From positions 62,001 through 126,000 of the forward strand of contig NZ_PJBZ01000067.1 of NCBI RefSeq assembly GCF_002835995.1: DNA of 64,000 bases. The letters are read 5' to 3'. Source of the stretch: Psychromonas sp. Urea-02u-13. Lineage in GTDB: Bacteria; Pseudomonadota; Gammaproteobacteria; Enterobacterales; Psychromonadaceae. Position 1 is the stretch's first letter, and the number at the start of each line of letters is the position of its first letter. Made by a program: the position numbers and the translations under genes. The notes beneath the pieces were generated by a model. It saw nothing but the letters and a program-made list of their open reading frames with translations, made no database searches and had not been told where the DNA came from. This document shows, piece after piece, positions 9,821 to 18,244 of this stretch.

Positions 9821-11521
9821 ATGCCTCAAAATAAAAAATTAAAACTGCTCATTGATGACAGTTTGCTTATCTTAATCATGGCGACACTCGCGTGCTGTGG
9901 ACTTATCTACGAATACTTATTATCTCATTATTCCGCCCGTATTTTGGGCAGTGTAGAAACGGTTATCTACGCCATTATTGGTATTATGATTGTCTCAATG
10001 GGATTAGGTGCCTTTGCAGCCAAAAAAGTGAAAGACGCTTTCCAAGGTTTTGTTGTATTAGAGCTGGTGGTTGCTTTTATTGGTTGTAGCGCAACGCTGT
10101 TTATTGCTTCTATTATCGGTTTTAGCCAAACATTGCCTCAACTGATTGCCGATACCTACCAAATGCCCATGGACGCGTTACCGCGTGGTGGGATATTAGC
10201 GAAAATAAATTGGATAAGCCTGCAACTACCGTACATCTTTGCCTTTATCCTAGGTTTTTTGATTGGTATGGAAATCCCACTGATTGCACGTATTCGTGAA
10301 ACTATTTACGGCCATCACTTGGCCCATAATGCGGGTACTATTTACGGTGCAGATTATATTGGCGCGGGTGTCGGCGCTGCTATTTGGGTATTATTTATGC
10401 TCAAAATAGAGATAAGCCAAGCAGCAGCACTCACAGCAACGCTGAACTTAGTAGCTGGTTTTATCTTTTTAATGCGTTTTAAAAAGTATCTACACAATAT
10501 TAGGTGGTTATTATCAGGTCACGCTTTGCTCGCCTTATTGGTTGTTGCTGTTTTCCAATACGGTGGTATTTGGCAAAAGCAGATGCAAAATATGCTTTAT
10601 CTCGACAAAGTGGTTTATCAAACGCAAACACCTTATCAAAACTTAGTGTTTACCGAGCGACAATTGGGTGGTGGACTTGAGCCTATTTATAATTTTTATA
10701 TTAATGGGCGGTTACAGTTTTCTAGCTTAGATGAGCATATCTACCATGAATTTTTGGTTCATCCTGCTATGCAAGCGTCAAATCAGCACGATAATATTCT
10801 CATTATTGGCGGGGGAGATGGATTAGCATTACGTGAAGTGCTGAAATGGAATCCTAACGCGGTGACACTGGTTGATCTTGATCCTAACCTCGTTGAACTG
10901 TTTAAATCGCCTGAAGATGTTTTACCTGCTCATCTAGCGACTAAAATTAACAACTTAACCGCCGATAGCTTTGACGACCCACGTGTAACGGTGATTAATG
11001 ACGATGCCTTTATTGCCATCGATAAACTTTTGCAGAGTAAAGTCATTTTTGACACCATTATTATTGACCTACCAGATCCTAGTCATCCGGACTTAAACAA
11101 ACTTTACAGTGTTAATTTTTATTATCGCCTTAATAACCTGTTAAATACCGATGGTGTGATGGTGGTGCAATCTACTTCGCCTTTCCATGCTAAAAGTGCA
11201 TTTATCTCAATTGCAAAAACCGTTAAAAAAGCCAATTTTAAGCAAGTGGAGCAATATCATCAAAATGTGCCTTCTTTTGGTGAATGGGGTTGGACAATAG
11301 CGACTAAAACGGGGGCAAGTGTGAGCGAGCGTTTATCTCGTAACAACGCGATTGAGGTTGAGACTAGTTGGTTAAGTAGCGCGTTATTAGCGGGGTCATT
11401 TGTTTTTAATAAAGGCTTTTACGCAGATAAGGAAAAGGTGAAAATAAACTACTTAGGCTCTAATCAGTTATATCAATATCATCAAAATGCCTGGGAAAGA
11501 GAAACTGAGTTATCAGAGTAA
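9821..11521 (+). CDS. Membrane-anchored spermidine synthase-like protein
   Basis: This protein of 566 residues (start MPQNKK; an in-frame GTG at 9812 is an alternative) has two parts. Residues 1-240 carry seven or more hydrophobic helices with conserved-looking GAFAAKKVKDAFQ, GMEIPLIARIRE and YGADYIGAG. Residues about 250-560 form an aminopropyltransferase fold with QTPYQNL, the binding loop IIGGGDGLALREVLK, VTLVDLDPNLV, DDAF and the catalytic-region IIDLPDPSHPDL. Family knowledge: such fusions transfer aminopropyl groups or a related donor, but the substrate of the membrane form is not settled. No S-adenosylmethionine decarboxylase gene is in the window. Its link to the DUF350/lipoprotein pair is by proximity. 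Confidence 0.85.
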   Translation: MPQNKKLKLLIDDSLLILIMATLACCGLIYEYLLSHYSARILGSVETVIYAIIGIMIVSMGLGAFAAKKVKDAFQGFVVLELVVAFIGCSATLFIASIIGFSQTLPQLIADTYQMPMDALPRGGILAKINWISLQLPYIFAFILGFLIGMEIPLIARIRETIYGHHLAHNAGTIYGADYIGAGVGAAIWVLFMLKIEISQAAALTATLNLVAGFIFLMRFKKYLHNIRWLLSGHALLALLVVAVFQYGGIWQKQMQNMLYLDKVVYQTQTPYQNLVFTERQLGGGLEPIYNFYINGRLQFSSLDEHIYHEFLVHPAMQASNQHDNILIIGGGDGLALREVLKWNPNAVTLVDLDPNLVELFKSPEDVLPAHLATKINNLTADSFDDPRVTVINDDAFIAIDKLLQSKVIFDTIIIDLPDPSHPDLNKLYSVNFYYRLNNLLNTDGVMVVQSTSPFHAKSAFISIAKTVKKANFKQVEQYHQNVPSFGEWGWTIATKTGASVSERLSRNNAIEVETSWLSSALLAGSFVFNKGFYADKEKVKINYLGSNQLYQYHQNAWERETELSE

Positions 11522-11526
11522 AACGG

Positions 11527-11584
11527 GCTAAAGGCTGGAAAGCTAGAGGTTATAAGGCTGATAGCTGACAGCCGAAAGCTTATT
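11527..11584. repeat. Heptamer-phased intergenic repeat
   Basis: Units such as GGCTGAT, AGCTGAC, AGCCGAA and AGCTTAT follow each other in 7-bp steps right after the preceding stop codon. It is the only clear member of the heptamer family in the first 38 kb. Confidence 0.6.
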
Positions 11585-11589
11585 TAAAT

Positions 11590-11624
11590 CAGTAACACTC
11601 GATATTTTTGCCTGAGTGTTACTG
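11590..11624. terminator. Convergent stem-loop between two genes
   Basis: A perfect 11-bp stem CAGTAACACTC / GAGTGTTACTG with a 13-base loop lies between the convergent spermidine-synthase-like and bcp genes. The T-tracts are weak, so factor-independent termination is plausible but not certain. Confidence 0.6.
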
Positions 11625-11633
11625 CTTTATCAT

Positions 11634-12098
11634 TTAAGCTTGTAGATAAGCCATAACGACTTGATGGTGGTCTTTTGTTTTAAACTTGTCAAAAATATGT
11701 TCAACAACACCATTTTCATCAATTAAAAAACTGATACGGTGGATACCATCGTAAGTTTTCCCCATAAATTTTTTCTCTCCCCAGACGCCAAAACCATCAG
11801 CAACGGCATGGTCTTCATCGGATAACAAAGAAAAATTAAGCTCTTTTTTTAATACAAAGTTTGCTAATTTTTTAACCGGATCTGGGCTAATGCCATAAAC
11901 AACCGTATTAAACGACTCAAGCTCACTTTGGCTATCACGTAATCCACAAGCTTGGTTGATACAACCGGGTGTCATAGCACGTGGATAGAAGTAAACTAAG
12001 ACTTTTTTACCCGTTAAATCCGCTAGTGATACGCTGTTATCTTGATCATCTTGTAGCGTAAATAAGGGTGCTTTATCACCGGCAACTAATCTATTCAT
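11634..12098 (-). CDS. bcp: Thioredoxin-dependent thiol peroxidase Bcp
   Basis: This 154-residue peroxiredoxin of the BCP/PrxQ class reduces hydroperoxides in the cytoplasm. It has the active-site motif YFYPRAMTPGCINQACGLRD, with peroxidatic Cys in TPGC and a second Cys five residues on, and later the family block VWGEKKFMGKTYDGIHRISF. The start is the ATG at 12098 (MNRLVAGDKAP), which matches the family length; upstream frame extension would overlap the next gene. It starts 14 bases after the uspE stop, so uspE-bcp form a short operon transcribed leftward. Confidence 0.95.
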   Translation of the reverse strand: MNRLVAGDKAPLFTLQDDQDNSVSLADLTGKKVLVYFYPRAMTPGCINQACGLRDSQSELESFNTVVYGISPDPVKKLANFVLKKELNFSLLSDEDHAVADGFGVWGEKKFMGKTYDGIHRISFLIDENGVVEHIFDKFKTKDHHQVVMAYLQA

Positions 12099-12111
12099 TT
12101 TATAAATCTTC

Positions 12112-13047
12112 TTATAGGGTAATGGGGCTTTTAAAGCCAATGGGTTTTAATGCTAATAAATCACAATCTAATTGGTCAATAACTTGTTCTGCCGTATGTC
12201 CTAGCAGTGTTGCGCTGAAACCTGAGCGCCCAACAGTGCCTAAAATAACCAGTTGAGCATCTATCTCATTAGCAATTTTACTAATAACGTCTTCTGGCAA
12301 GCCTTGTTCAAGGTGAATTTGCTCTTGGCTAATATTATTTTTAAGGGCGTATTCTGTTAGTGCTTTTTGATGGAATTTTTTTAATCCATCTTCATAGTTG
12401 ATAGGGTCAAATTCAGGTAGCTCGAGCATAATGTTCATCGGTGGGCTTGGGTAAGCGTTGACCACATGGGTATTGGCATCAACGATGCTTGCCATTGCTT
12501 TTGCTTCATCAAGAATTTGTTGATTGAGTTGGTGATGCTCGCTGTCTTGCATACTTTTACAATCAATTGCACAAAGAATATTACCCTGTGCAGGCCACTG
12601 ATGATGTTTTACCAATAACAAAGGAACAGGGCATTTGCGCAATAAATTCCAGTCTGTTGGGGTAAATAAAATCGCACTTAATTTGGAATGTGGGTGTGTC
12701 GCTTTAACCACTAAATCATGATGATTGGTTAATACTTCAATAATAGCCGCCTGAAAAGGGCGACTGTGCCAAATAACACGACTATTGATATCAACACCTT
12801 GCTCTTGGTAAGGAACGGCTAATGCGTCTAACCAAGCTTGGTTTTCTTTGATCACAATACGCTGCATTGCTTTTCGTTCATCGCTTGAGCTTAATGAGGT
12901 CATTTCATAACTAAGATCATAGCAGCACAAAAACAGTGTGATGGTTGTACCCATCTGTTTTTTAGCAATGTCAGTAGCACGAGCAAGAGCGGGTTGAGAT
13001 TCTTGAGTTGGATCGATAAAAACTAAAATATTTTTATATTTAAGCAT
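12112..13047 (-). CDS. uspE: Tandem universal stress protein UspE
   Basis: This 311-residue cytoplasmic protein has two UspA domains: about 1-150 beginning YKNILVFIDPTQESQPAL, and about 160-305 ending LVILGTVGRSGFSATLLGHTAEQVID. The G-x2-G-x9-G(S/T)-like nucleotide pattern is recognisable in the second domain. The length equals E. coli UspE (about 316), and the next gene upstream is fnr, as in E. coli. The ATG at 13047 has GGAG seven bases upstream; the TTG six bases earlier is not needed. A palindromic mobile-type repeat separates it from fnr. Confidence 0.92.
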   Translation of the reverse strand: MLKYKNILVFIDPTQESQPALARATDIAKKQMGTTITLFLCCYDLSYEMTSLSSSDERKAMQRIVIKENQAWLDALAVPYQEQGVDINSRVIWHSRPFQAAIIEVLTNHHDLVVKATHPHSKLSAILFTPTDWNLLRKCPVPLLLVKHHQWPAQGNILCAIDCKSMQDSEHHQLNQQILDEAKAMASIVDANTHVVNAYPSPPMNIMLELPEFDPINYEDGLKKFHQKALTEYALKNNISQEQIHLEQGLPEDVISKIANEIDAQLVILGTVGRSGFSATLLGHTAEQVIDQLDCDLLALKPIGFKSPITL

Positions 13048-13076
13048 AATCAAGCTCCGTTATAAGAGAAGTATAT

Positions 13077-13416
13077 ATACCCATGCTACTTCAAGATGCA
13101 AAGTCAGCAAGGAAAATTGTGCCGAGATACAAGGCATAAAATTGAAGCCTAGTCATTATAAGTCGATATTTTATAACGACGTAGATGGGTGCAAGTTACC
13201 TTGCCCTACGGGGCGCAAGCTCGCTTATTATTCAACCATGGCAGCCCAGCGTTACAACAATCGAAAAGTGAATAACAATAATGGATTAAAGTCTTTTTTT
13301 AATCCTACCGTTAGAAGGTTTACGTAGTTAACCGTTCGATAGGTTACCTCATGTTGTGCCTTGCTCTGGTTATCGAGCTTGTGCCTGACAAAGCATCTTG
13401 AGGTAGCATGGGTATA
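13077..13416. repeat. Palindromic MITE-like element between uspE and fnr
   Basis: The ends are inverted copies of about 24 bases (TATACCCATGCTAC..., then ...GTAGCATGGGTATA), and the interior is largely palindromic with a conserved CTTGCCCTACGGGGCGC block. No transposase is encoded; a 61-residue frame inside is an artefact. The ends and interior resemble the elements near 24.9 and 25.3 kb, which supports one dispersed family. This element accounts for most of the 440-base gap between uspE and fnr. Confidence 0.8.
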
Positions 13417-13448
13417 CTTATAATTTAGATCAGAAGGGAAGAAATAGG

Positions 13449-13474
13449 TAGCCTTTTCAGAGTTGAAAAGGCTA
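13449..13474 (-). terminator. Stem-loop after fnr
   Basis: A perfect 11-bp stem TAGCCTTTTCA / TGAAAAGGCTA with a four-base loop lies 14 bases past the fnr stop. No long T-run follows on the minus strand, so its strength is uncertain. Confidence 0.55.
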
Positions 13475-13487
13475 ATTTGTTAACTAG

Positions 13488-14231
13488 TTAATCTTTTTTC
13501 TTTGCACCGGCTAGTTCAGCTAAGGTTTTTTCATTTAAGATGCTGATGTATTTACCTTTTACGGCAATCATTTCGCTTTTTTGGAAACGACCTAATAAGC
13601 GACTAATTGTTTCTACCGTTAGCCCTAAATAGTTACCGATATCACCGCGTGTCATTGATAAACGAAACTCTCTTGGCGAGAAACCGCGTTCAGCAAAACG
13701 TGTTGATAAATTATGAATAAATGACGCTAAGCGCTCTTCGGCATTTTTCTTAGAAAGCAGTAAGATCATATTTTGATCACCGACAATTTCAGAACTCATA
13801 AGACGTAAAATTTGCTGTCTTAATTTAGGCATGCTGATTGAAAGGTTATCAAGCGTATCGTATGGAATTTCACAGATCATCGCTGTTTCAAGCGCCTGTG
13901 CAAAGCTTGGGTGAGTCCCTGTGCTAATGCCATCAAAACCAACCAAATCGCCCGCAAGATGGAAAGCGGTGATTTGCTCATCACCCTGTTCGGTAATGGT
14001 ATAAGATTTAAGCGTGCCTGAACGAATTGCATATAAGCATTTCATCTCTTGGCCGGCTTTAAAAATTTCTTGTCCTTTTTGAATCGGTTTTTTACGATCG
14101 ATTATGCTGTCTAAACGTTCTAATTCCGTTTCGTTCAGAGAGTAAGGGATGCATAACTGGCTGATACTACAGTCTTGACAACTAATAGCACTACAACTTG
14201 ATTTAGCTCGACCTGTATTATTTTTTTCCAT
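13488..14231 (-). CDS. fnr: Oxygen-sensing transcription regulator FNR
   Basis: This 247-residue CRP/FNR-family regulator has the N-terminal cysteine set for an oxygen-labile 4Fe-4S cluster, [10 protein letters not shown] (Cys18, 21, 27), and the fourth ligand in AMICEIP (Cys120). The cyclic-nucleotide-like beta roll follows, then a helix-turn-helix [24 protein letters not shown], whose ExxSR recognition pattern is that of FNR. It is expected to switch respiration genes under low oxygen, including the neighbouring cbb3 operon. A symmetrical TTGAC-N4-GTCAA site lies 20 bases upstream of the start and may allow self-repression. Identification is secure. Confidence 0.96.
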   Translation of the reverse strand: MEKNNTGRAKSSCSAISCQDCSISQLCIPYSLNETELERLDSIIDRKKPIQKGQEIFKAGQEMKCLYAIRSGTLKSYTITEQGDEQITAFHLAGDLVGFDGISTGTHPSFAQALETAMICEIPYDTLDNLSISMPKLRQQILRLMSSEIVGDQNMILLLSKKNAEERLASFIHNLSTRFAERGFSPREFRLSMTRGDIGNYLGLTVETISRLLGRFQKSEMIAVKGKYISILNEKTLAELAGAKKKD

Positions 14232-14250
14232 AATTTTTCTATTTCCGATT

Positions 14251-14266
14251 CTTGACTTATGTCAAG
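14251..14266 (-). promoter_or_regulatory. Candidate FNR-type operator upstream of fnr
   Basis: The perfect palindrome CTTGACTTATGTCAAG resembles the FNR/CRP-class consensus TTGAT-N4-ATCAA with one changed base per half. It lies 20 bases before the fnr ATG, a position suited to autorepression. Confidence 0.5.
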
Positions 14267-14370
14267 TTTAACACTATTTGAATTGGCTTTGAACTAATAA
14301 GCAAAAGTTACTTCAAACAAGCGAATATTAAGCTAAAAAGTGTGTGCTAGGTTTGCTTGTAACCGTTTTG

Positions 14371-15063
14371 TTAACTGAGTTGTTGCACTGCAATATAAAA
14401 AGTATGTAATGCAAAAACGGACAGTAATAGCGCACTTGTATAACGAAAGTAATGATGATTTAACGTGAATTTTAATTGTTGTGAAAGAGAGCCAATGGTG
14501 AGCATTGCGGGTAATGTGCCTAGACCAAATCCAAGCATAATAAGCGCGCCATTTTCAGCGTTGCCACTACTTGCTGCCCAAGAAAGGGTGGAGTAAACCA
14601 ACCCACAGGGTAACCAGCCCCATAAAAATCCCAGAGGCAATGCCAGCGCAGGGTGCTTAAGCGGTAAAAAGTATTGTGCGATGGGTTTGATAAAACGCCA
14701 AAAAAATTGCCCTACTTTTTCTAAATGCACTAAACCAAACCATAAACGTGAAATATATAATGCCAGGCATAACATTAAAATAGCCGCGAAAACGCGCAAG
14801 TAGATAAGCGCTTCTTTACCACCAAAAAAAACGATCAGTGCACTACTACTGCCTGCAAAAATAGCACCAGCAAGTGAGTAACTACTTACTCTACCTATGT
14901 TGTAGAGGAAAAGGGAGCTAAATGCACTTATTTTATTTTTTGAGGTATGGCTAGAAAATGTGATTGCACTAGCAATACCCGAACACATACCTAAGCAATG
15001 ACCGGCGCCTAATAAACCAATTAATAGTGCTGCGATAAAATCATTTATCACTATTACGACCAT
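14371..15063 (-). CDS. DsbD_2/TauE-like membrane protein of the cbb3 cluster
   Basis: This 230-residue protein has six or so hydrophobic helices, a GAGHCLGMCSG motif in the first and LGFLWGWLPCGLVYS in the fourth. These Cys-containing helices are typical of PF13386 (DsbD_2; annotated as sulfite exporter TauE/SafE), whose members often follow ccoS. A role in copper or thiol handling for oxidase assembly is suspected for the family but not established. The start at 15063 overlaps ccoS by 23 bases; an in-frame GTG at 15051 is an alternative, and neither has a strong ribosome-binding site. It is the last gene of the leftward cco cluster. Confidence 0.82.
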   Translation of the reverse strand: MVVIVINDFIAALLIGLLGAGHCLGMCSGIASAITFSSHTSKNKISAFSSLFLYNIGRVSSYSLAGAIFAGSSSALIVFFGGKEALIYLRVFAAILMLCLALYISRLWFGLVHLEKVGQFFWRFIKPIAQYFLPLKHPALALPLGFLWGWLPCGLVYSTLSWAASSGNAENGALIMLGFGLGTLPAMLTIGSLSQQLKFTLNHHYFRYTSALLLSVFALHTFYIAVQQLS

Positions 15064-15253
15064 CTTTGTTATGCGTGTTTTTAGCGCTTTTAGGGGCTTG
15101 TGTGTGTTCTTCTAAATCTTCATCAAAGAGAATATTAATGCCTTCTCGGTCTAAGTCTTCATATTGGTCCGACTTAACAGCCCAAAAGAATACCCAGACA
15201 GCAATACCTACAAACAGCATAGCAATGGGAATTAACACGTAGATGATACTCAT
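15041..15253 (-). CDS. ccoS: cbb3 oxidase maturation protein CcoS
   Basis: This 70-residue protein has one N-terminal membrane helix (YVLIPIAMLFVGIAVWVFFWAV), then SDQYEDLDREGINILFDED, the hallmark of CcoS/FixS. CcoS is required in other bacteria to insert cofactors into the cbb3 oxidase. The tail is short, charged and variable. It starts 10 bases after the ccoI stop and overlaps the next gene. Size and place in ccoH-ccoI-ccoS order are standard. Confidence 0.93.
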   Translation of the reverse strand: MSIIYVLIPIAMLFVGIAVWVFFWAVKSDQYEDLDREGINILFDEDLEEHTQAPKSAKNTHNKDGRNSDK

Positions 15254-15263
15254 AAAAAATCCT

Positions 15264-17657
15264 CTATTTGAGCAAACGTAAAGAGTTACTAACTACAATT
15301 AACGAGCTAAATGACATGCCAAGTACCGCAATATAAGGTGGAACATGTCCAGTCACCGCAAGCGGTACAATAATCAGGTTATAACCAATTGCCCAGCCCA
15401 AATTTTCTTTAATAATGTGTGTCGTTTTTTGTGCCGTTTTACGTAACACGGCTATCTTGTTGAGGTCTTCCCCAAGTAAAATAACATCGGCACTATTTTT
15501 AGCCACGTCTGTGCCACTGGCCAGTGCAACGGAAACATGTGCGCCCGCTAATACTGGTGCATCATTAATGCCATCACCGACCATGAGCACTTGTTGTGTT
15601 TCTTGTAATATTTGCAAATGTGTAAGTTTGCCTTCAGGGGTCACCCCTTTGACCACATTACCAAGTTTCAATAATTGACCTACTTCTTCACTTTTAGCTG
15701 AAATGTCACCGGTTAAGAGTGTTGTTTGTATGTGATTATCCTGGCAATACTGACTTATTTTCTCGGCACTTTTACGCATCGTATCACCCAATTCAAAACT
15801 TGCAATCAGCGCATTAGCAAGCGTTAGGTAGATAACTAACTCTTTACTGTCTAGTGGCTTATCAATATTACAAAACTGTGCATGGCCTAGTTTGAGTGCT
15901 TTTCCTTGATAGCTTGCTTGTAGGCCTTTACCGGGTAAATTAATAACATCACTGAGTATGACTGAGGATTTTTGCTGTTTATTAAAGGCCAATGAAATAG
16001 GGTGCTCTGACACCTTTTCGAGTTGTGATGCTAAATCAATACATTGTTGCTTTGAATAGTCGCCGTAAACTGTACTATTTAATAATACAAAGTCACCATG
16101 GGTCAGCGTACCGGTTTTATCAAACACCATATGATTAATTTTATTGAGTGTTTCTAATACGTGGTGCTGCTTAATTAAAATACCTTGTTTATTCAGGTTG
16201 GCGGTCGCGCAGGTGAGTGCAGTGGGTGTTGCAAGTGAAAGCGCACAGGGGCAGGTTGCGACTAAAACAGACAGTGTTATCCAAAATGCTTGTGCTGGAT
16301 CGATTAAACTCCAGCCAATATAAGTACACAGTGCAACGATAAGCAATGCACCAACAAAGTATCGGGAAACCAGATCTGCTACCACTTCAATATGTGGTTT
16401 ATTTTGCTGTGCGGTGTCTTGAAGGTGGATAATATCGGCAATTAAACTGTCTTTTGCCAGTTTTTCAACTTGGATTGTGAGTGGGCTGGTTATATTAACC
16501 GTACCTGCAAAAACGGGGCTATTTTCACCCTTATGAACCGGTAGATGTTCACCGGTCAGCATCGACTCTTCAATATTACTAATACCGGTTAAAATAATGC
16601 CATCGATAGGGATTGTCTCGCCTGCTTTTACAAGGATGATTTGTCCGATGCTAAGCGTTTTTGCGGGTATAAGTGATTCAGTATTTTTTTCAATTAACGT
16701 TGCCATGGAAGGTAACAAACGTAATAAGTTACTACTTGTTTCCGAAGCTTTACGACGTGCACGCAACTCTAATAATCGGCCTAATAATAATAGGAAAGTA
16801 AACATTGAAATGGCTTCAAAATAAACCTCACCGGTATCCATGATAGTGGCGTAAGCGGAAGCAATATAAGCGCCTAACAGCGCGATTGAAACGGGGATAT
16901 CCATGCCTAAGGTACGATTGCGAATATTACGCCACGCATTGACATAAAAAGGTTGCGCGCTATAAAGTAAAACAGGCGTGGCGAGTAAGAAACTAACCCA
17001 ACGGAAATAGTGGATAAACTCTTCTTCCATACCAGAAAAAAGATCAGAATAAAGTGCAATGGCAAACATCATGACTTGCATGGTTGCAATGCCGGCAAGG
17101 CCTAAACGACGTAGGTATGATTTTGCCTGACGTGTGTATAACGCTTCTTGTTGATTTATTTGGAATGGGTAGGCTTTGTAACCTACTTTTTGAATGTCGG
17201 TGAGGATTTCACTGAGCTTGAGTTTATCTTTGTACCAACGAATGACAACACGGTGAAGGGTGGTATTCACATTAATAAAGTGTAAACCCGGTAACTGGCG
17301 AAGTTGTTTTTCTATTAACCAAGCACAGGCGGCACAAGTGATGCCTTCAACGGTCAGTGTAATTTCACTGAGATCCGCGTCTTGCTTAATAAACTCTTCT
17401 TGAATTTGTTCAATATCGTAATGCAGTAATTGTGACAACTGCTCAGGAACCAGTGTGTTCCCTTTTTCGGCATTCTCACTACGATGATCGTAATAGGAGG
17501 TTAAACCACTATCAACGATGGTTTGTGCAACAGCTTCGCAGCCGGGGCAACACATCTGCTGGTTTTCGCCTTTAATATTGACACTAAAGGCTGAACCACT
17601 GGGATTAGGCTCTCCACAGTGGAAGCAAAGCGCAACGTTGGTGGTTTGATTGATCAT
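15264..17657 (-). CDS. ccoI: Copper-exporting P1B-type ATPase for cbb3 assembly (CcoI/FixI)
   Basis: This 797-residue heavy-metal ATPase loads copper toward cbb3 oxidase. The N-terminus has extra Cys motifs (CFHCGEP, CCPGCEA) typical of FixI/CcoI, followed by a heavy-metal domain GITCAACAWLIEKQL. Membrane helices carry the ion motif TCPCALSLATP. Soluble domains show the phosphorylation site DKTGTLT and the hinge GDGINDAP. The TGE actuator motif is present as MLTGEHLP. Its start overlaps the ccoH stop by one base. All key residues are intact. Confidence 0.95.
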   Translation of the reverse strand: MINQTTNVALCFHCGEPNPSGSAFSVNIKGENQQMCCPGCEAVAQTIVDSGLTSYYDHRSENAEKGNTLVPEQLSQLLHYDIEQIQEEFIKQDADLSEITLTVEGITCAACAWLIEKQLRQLPGLHFINVNTTLHRVVIRWYKDKLKLSEILTDIQKVGYKAYPFQINQQEALYTRQAKSYLRRLGLAGIATMQVMMFAIALYSDLFSGMEEEFIHYFRWVSFLLATPVLLYSAQPFYVNAWRNIRNRTLGMDIPVSIALLGAYIASAYATIMDTGEVYFEAISMFTFLLLLGRLLELRARRKASETSSNLLRLLPSMATLIEKNTESLIPAKTLSIGQIILVKAGETIPIDGIILTGISNIEESMLTGEHLPVHKGENSPVFAGTVNITSPLTIQVEKLAKDSLIADIIHLQDTAQQNKPHIEVVADLVSRYFVGALLIVALCTYIGWSLIDPAQAFWITLSVLVATCPCALSLATPTALTCATANLNKQGILIKQHHVLETLNKINHMVFDKTGTLTHGDFVLLNSTVYGDYSKQQCIDLASQLEKVSEHPISLAFNKQQKSSVILSDVINLPGKGLQASYQGKALKLGHAQFCNIDKPLDSKELVIYLTLANALIASFELGDTMRKSAEKISQYCQDNHIQTTLLTGDISAKSEEVGQLLKLGNVVKGVTPEGKLTHLQILQETQQVLMVGDGINDAPVLAGAHVSVALASGTDVAKNSADVILLGEDLNKIAVLRKTAQKTTHIIKENLGWAIGYNLIIVPLAVTGHVPPYIAVLGMSFSSLIVVSNSLRLLK

Positions 17658-18130
17658 TATAGATTGATAGTTTTACTAGGTAATATAACCGTTTTCTGTA
17701 AACGCCAGCTTTTATCAAAAGGCTCGATACGTAACTTCCACTTTCCATTTAAGTCTTTATCGGTTTCAAAATTGTAGTTACCACTTGCATCGGCGGTTAA
17801 CATGACTGAGATATCACGCTTTGCCAGTGTTGAGTGATAAAGAGAAAATGAGATTGAGCTTTTGTCTTTTAAACCTTTTAAGCTAATAAATAAAACATTA
17901 TCTGTTTGTTGAATCTTAGCGCTAATATTAAGCTCTTTTGCTTTGTTGATCAGAGCAAAATCATGGTTGATCGCTTTGCCTTTTGTATAATAATCGTCAA
18001 CAACCATGTCAGGTTTATTATCCATTGCGGTAATAAGCAAATTGACAGAGCCAACAACGGCAACCATTGGCAAACCGATTAAAAACCAAGGCCAAAACTG
18101 TTTAAACCAACTTTTTTTATTATCTGTCAT
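17657..18130 (-). CDS. ccoH: cbb3 assembly protein CcoH (FixH family)
   Basis: This 157-residue protein has a single N-terminal membrane helix (FWPWFLIGLPMVAVVGSVNLLI), then PDMVVDDYYTKGKAINHD, a segment typical of FixH/CcoH, and a periplasmic beta domain. It supports stable assembly of cbb3 oxidase in other species. It lies between ccoP and ccoI, overlapping ccoI by one base. A terminator-like hairpin separates it from ccoP, suggesting partly separate control of structural and assembly genes. Confidence 0.9.
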   Translation of the reverse strand: MTDNKKSWFKQFWPWFLIGLPMVAVVGSVNLLITAMDNKPDMVVDDYYTKGKAINHDFALINKAKELNISAKIQQTDNVLFISLKGLKDKSSISFSLYHSTLAKRDISVMLTADASGNYNFETDKDLNGKWKLRIEPFDKSWRLQKTVILPSKTINL

Positions 18131-18193
18131 GCTTACCCTAAATAGGTAGAGGAATAGGAGTGTGAATTTATCATTTTGAATTAGTTTTTTCCA

Positions 18194-18222
18194 TAAAAAA
18201 AGCCTCGATAACGAGGCTTTAT
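18194..18222 (-). terminator. Intrinsic terminator after ccoP-side genes
   Basis: On the minus strand the order is stem AAGCCTCG, TTAT loop, CGAGGCTT and then a run of T. It lies just after ccoP and before ccoH, so ccoNOQP transcripts can end here while some read through. Confidence 0.8.
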
Positions 18223-18244
18223 ATGTCTTTCATGGGTAAGGGGT

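Noticed and set aside
13142-13327. 61-residue frame between uspE and fnr
   Set aside because: It lies wholly in the palindromic element and has no family or ribosome-site support.
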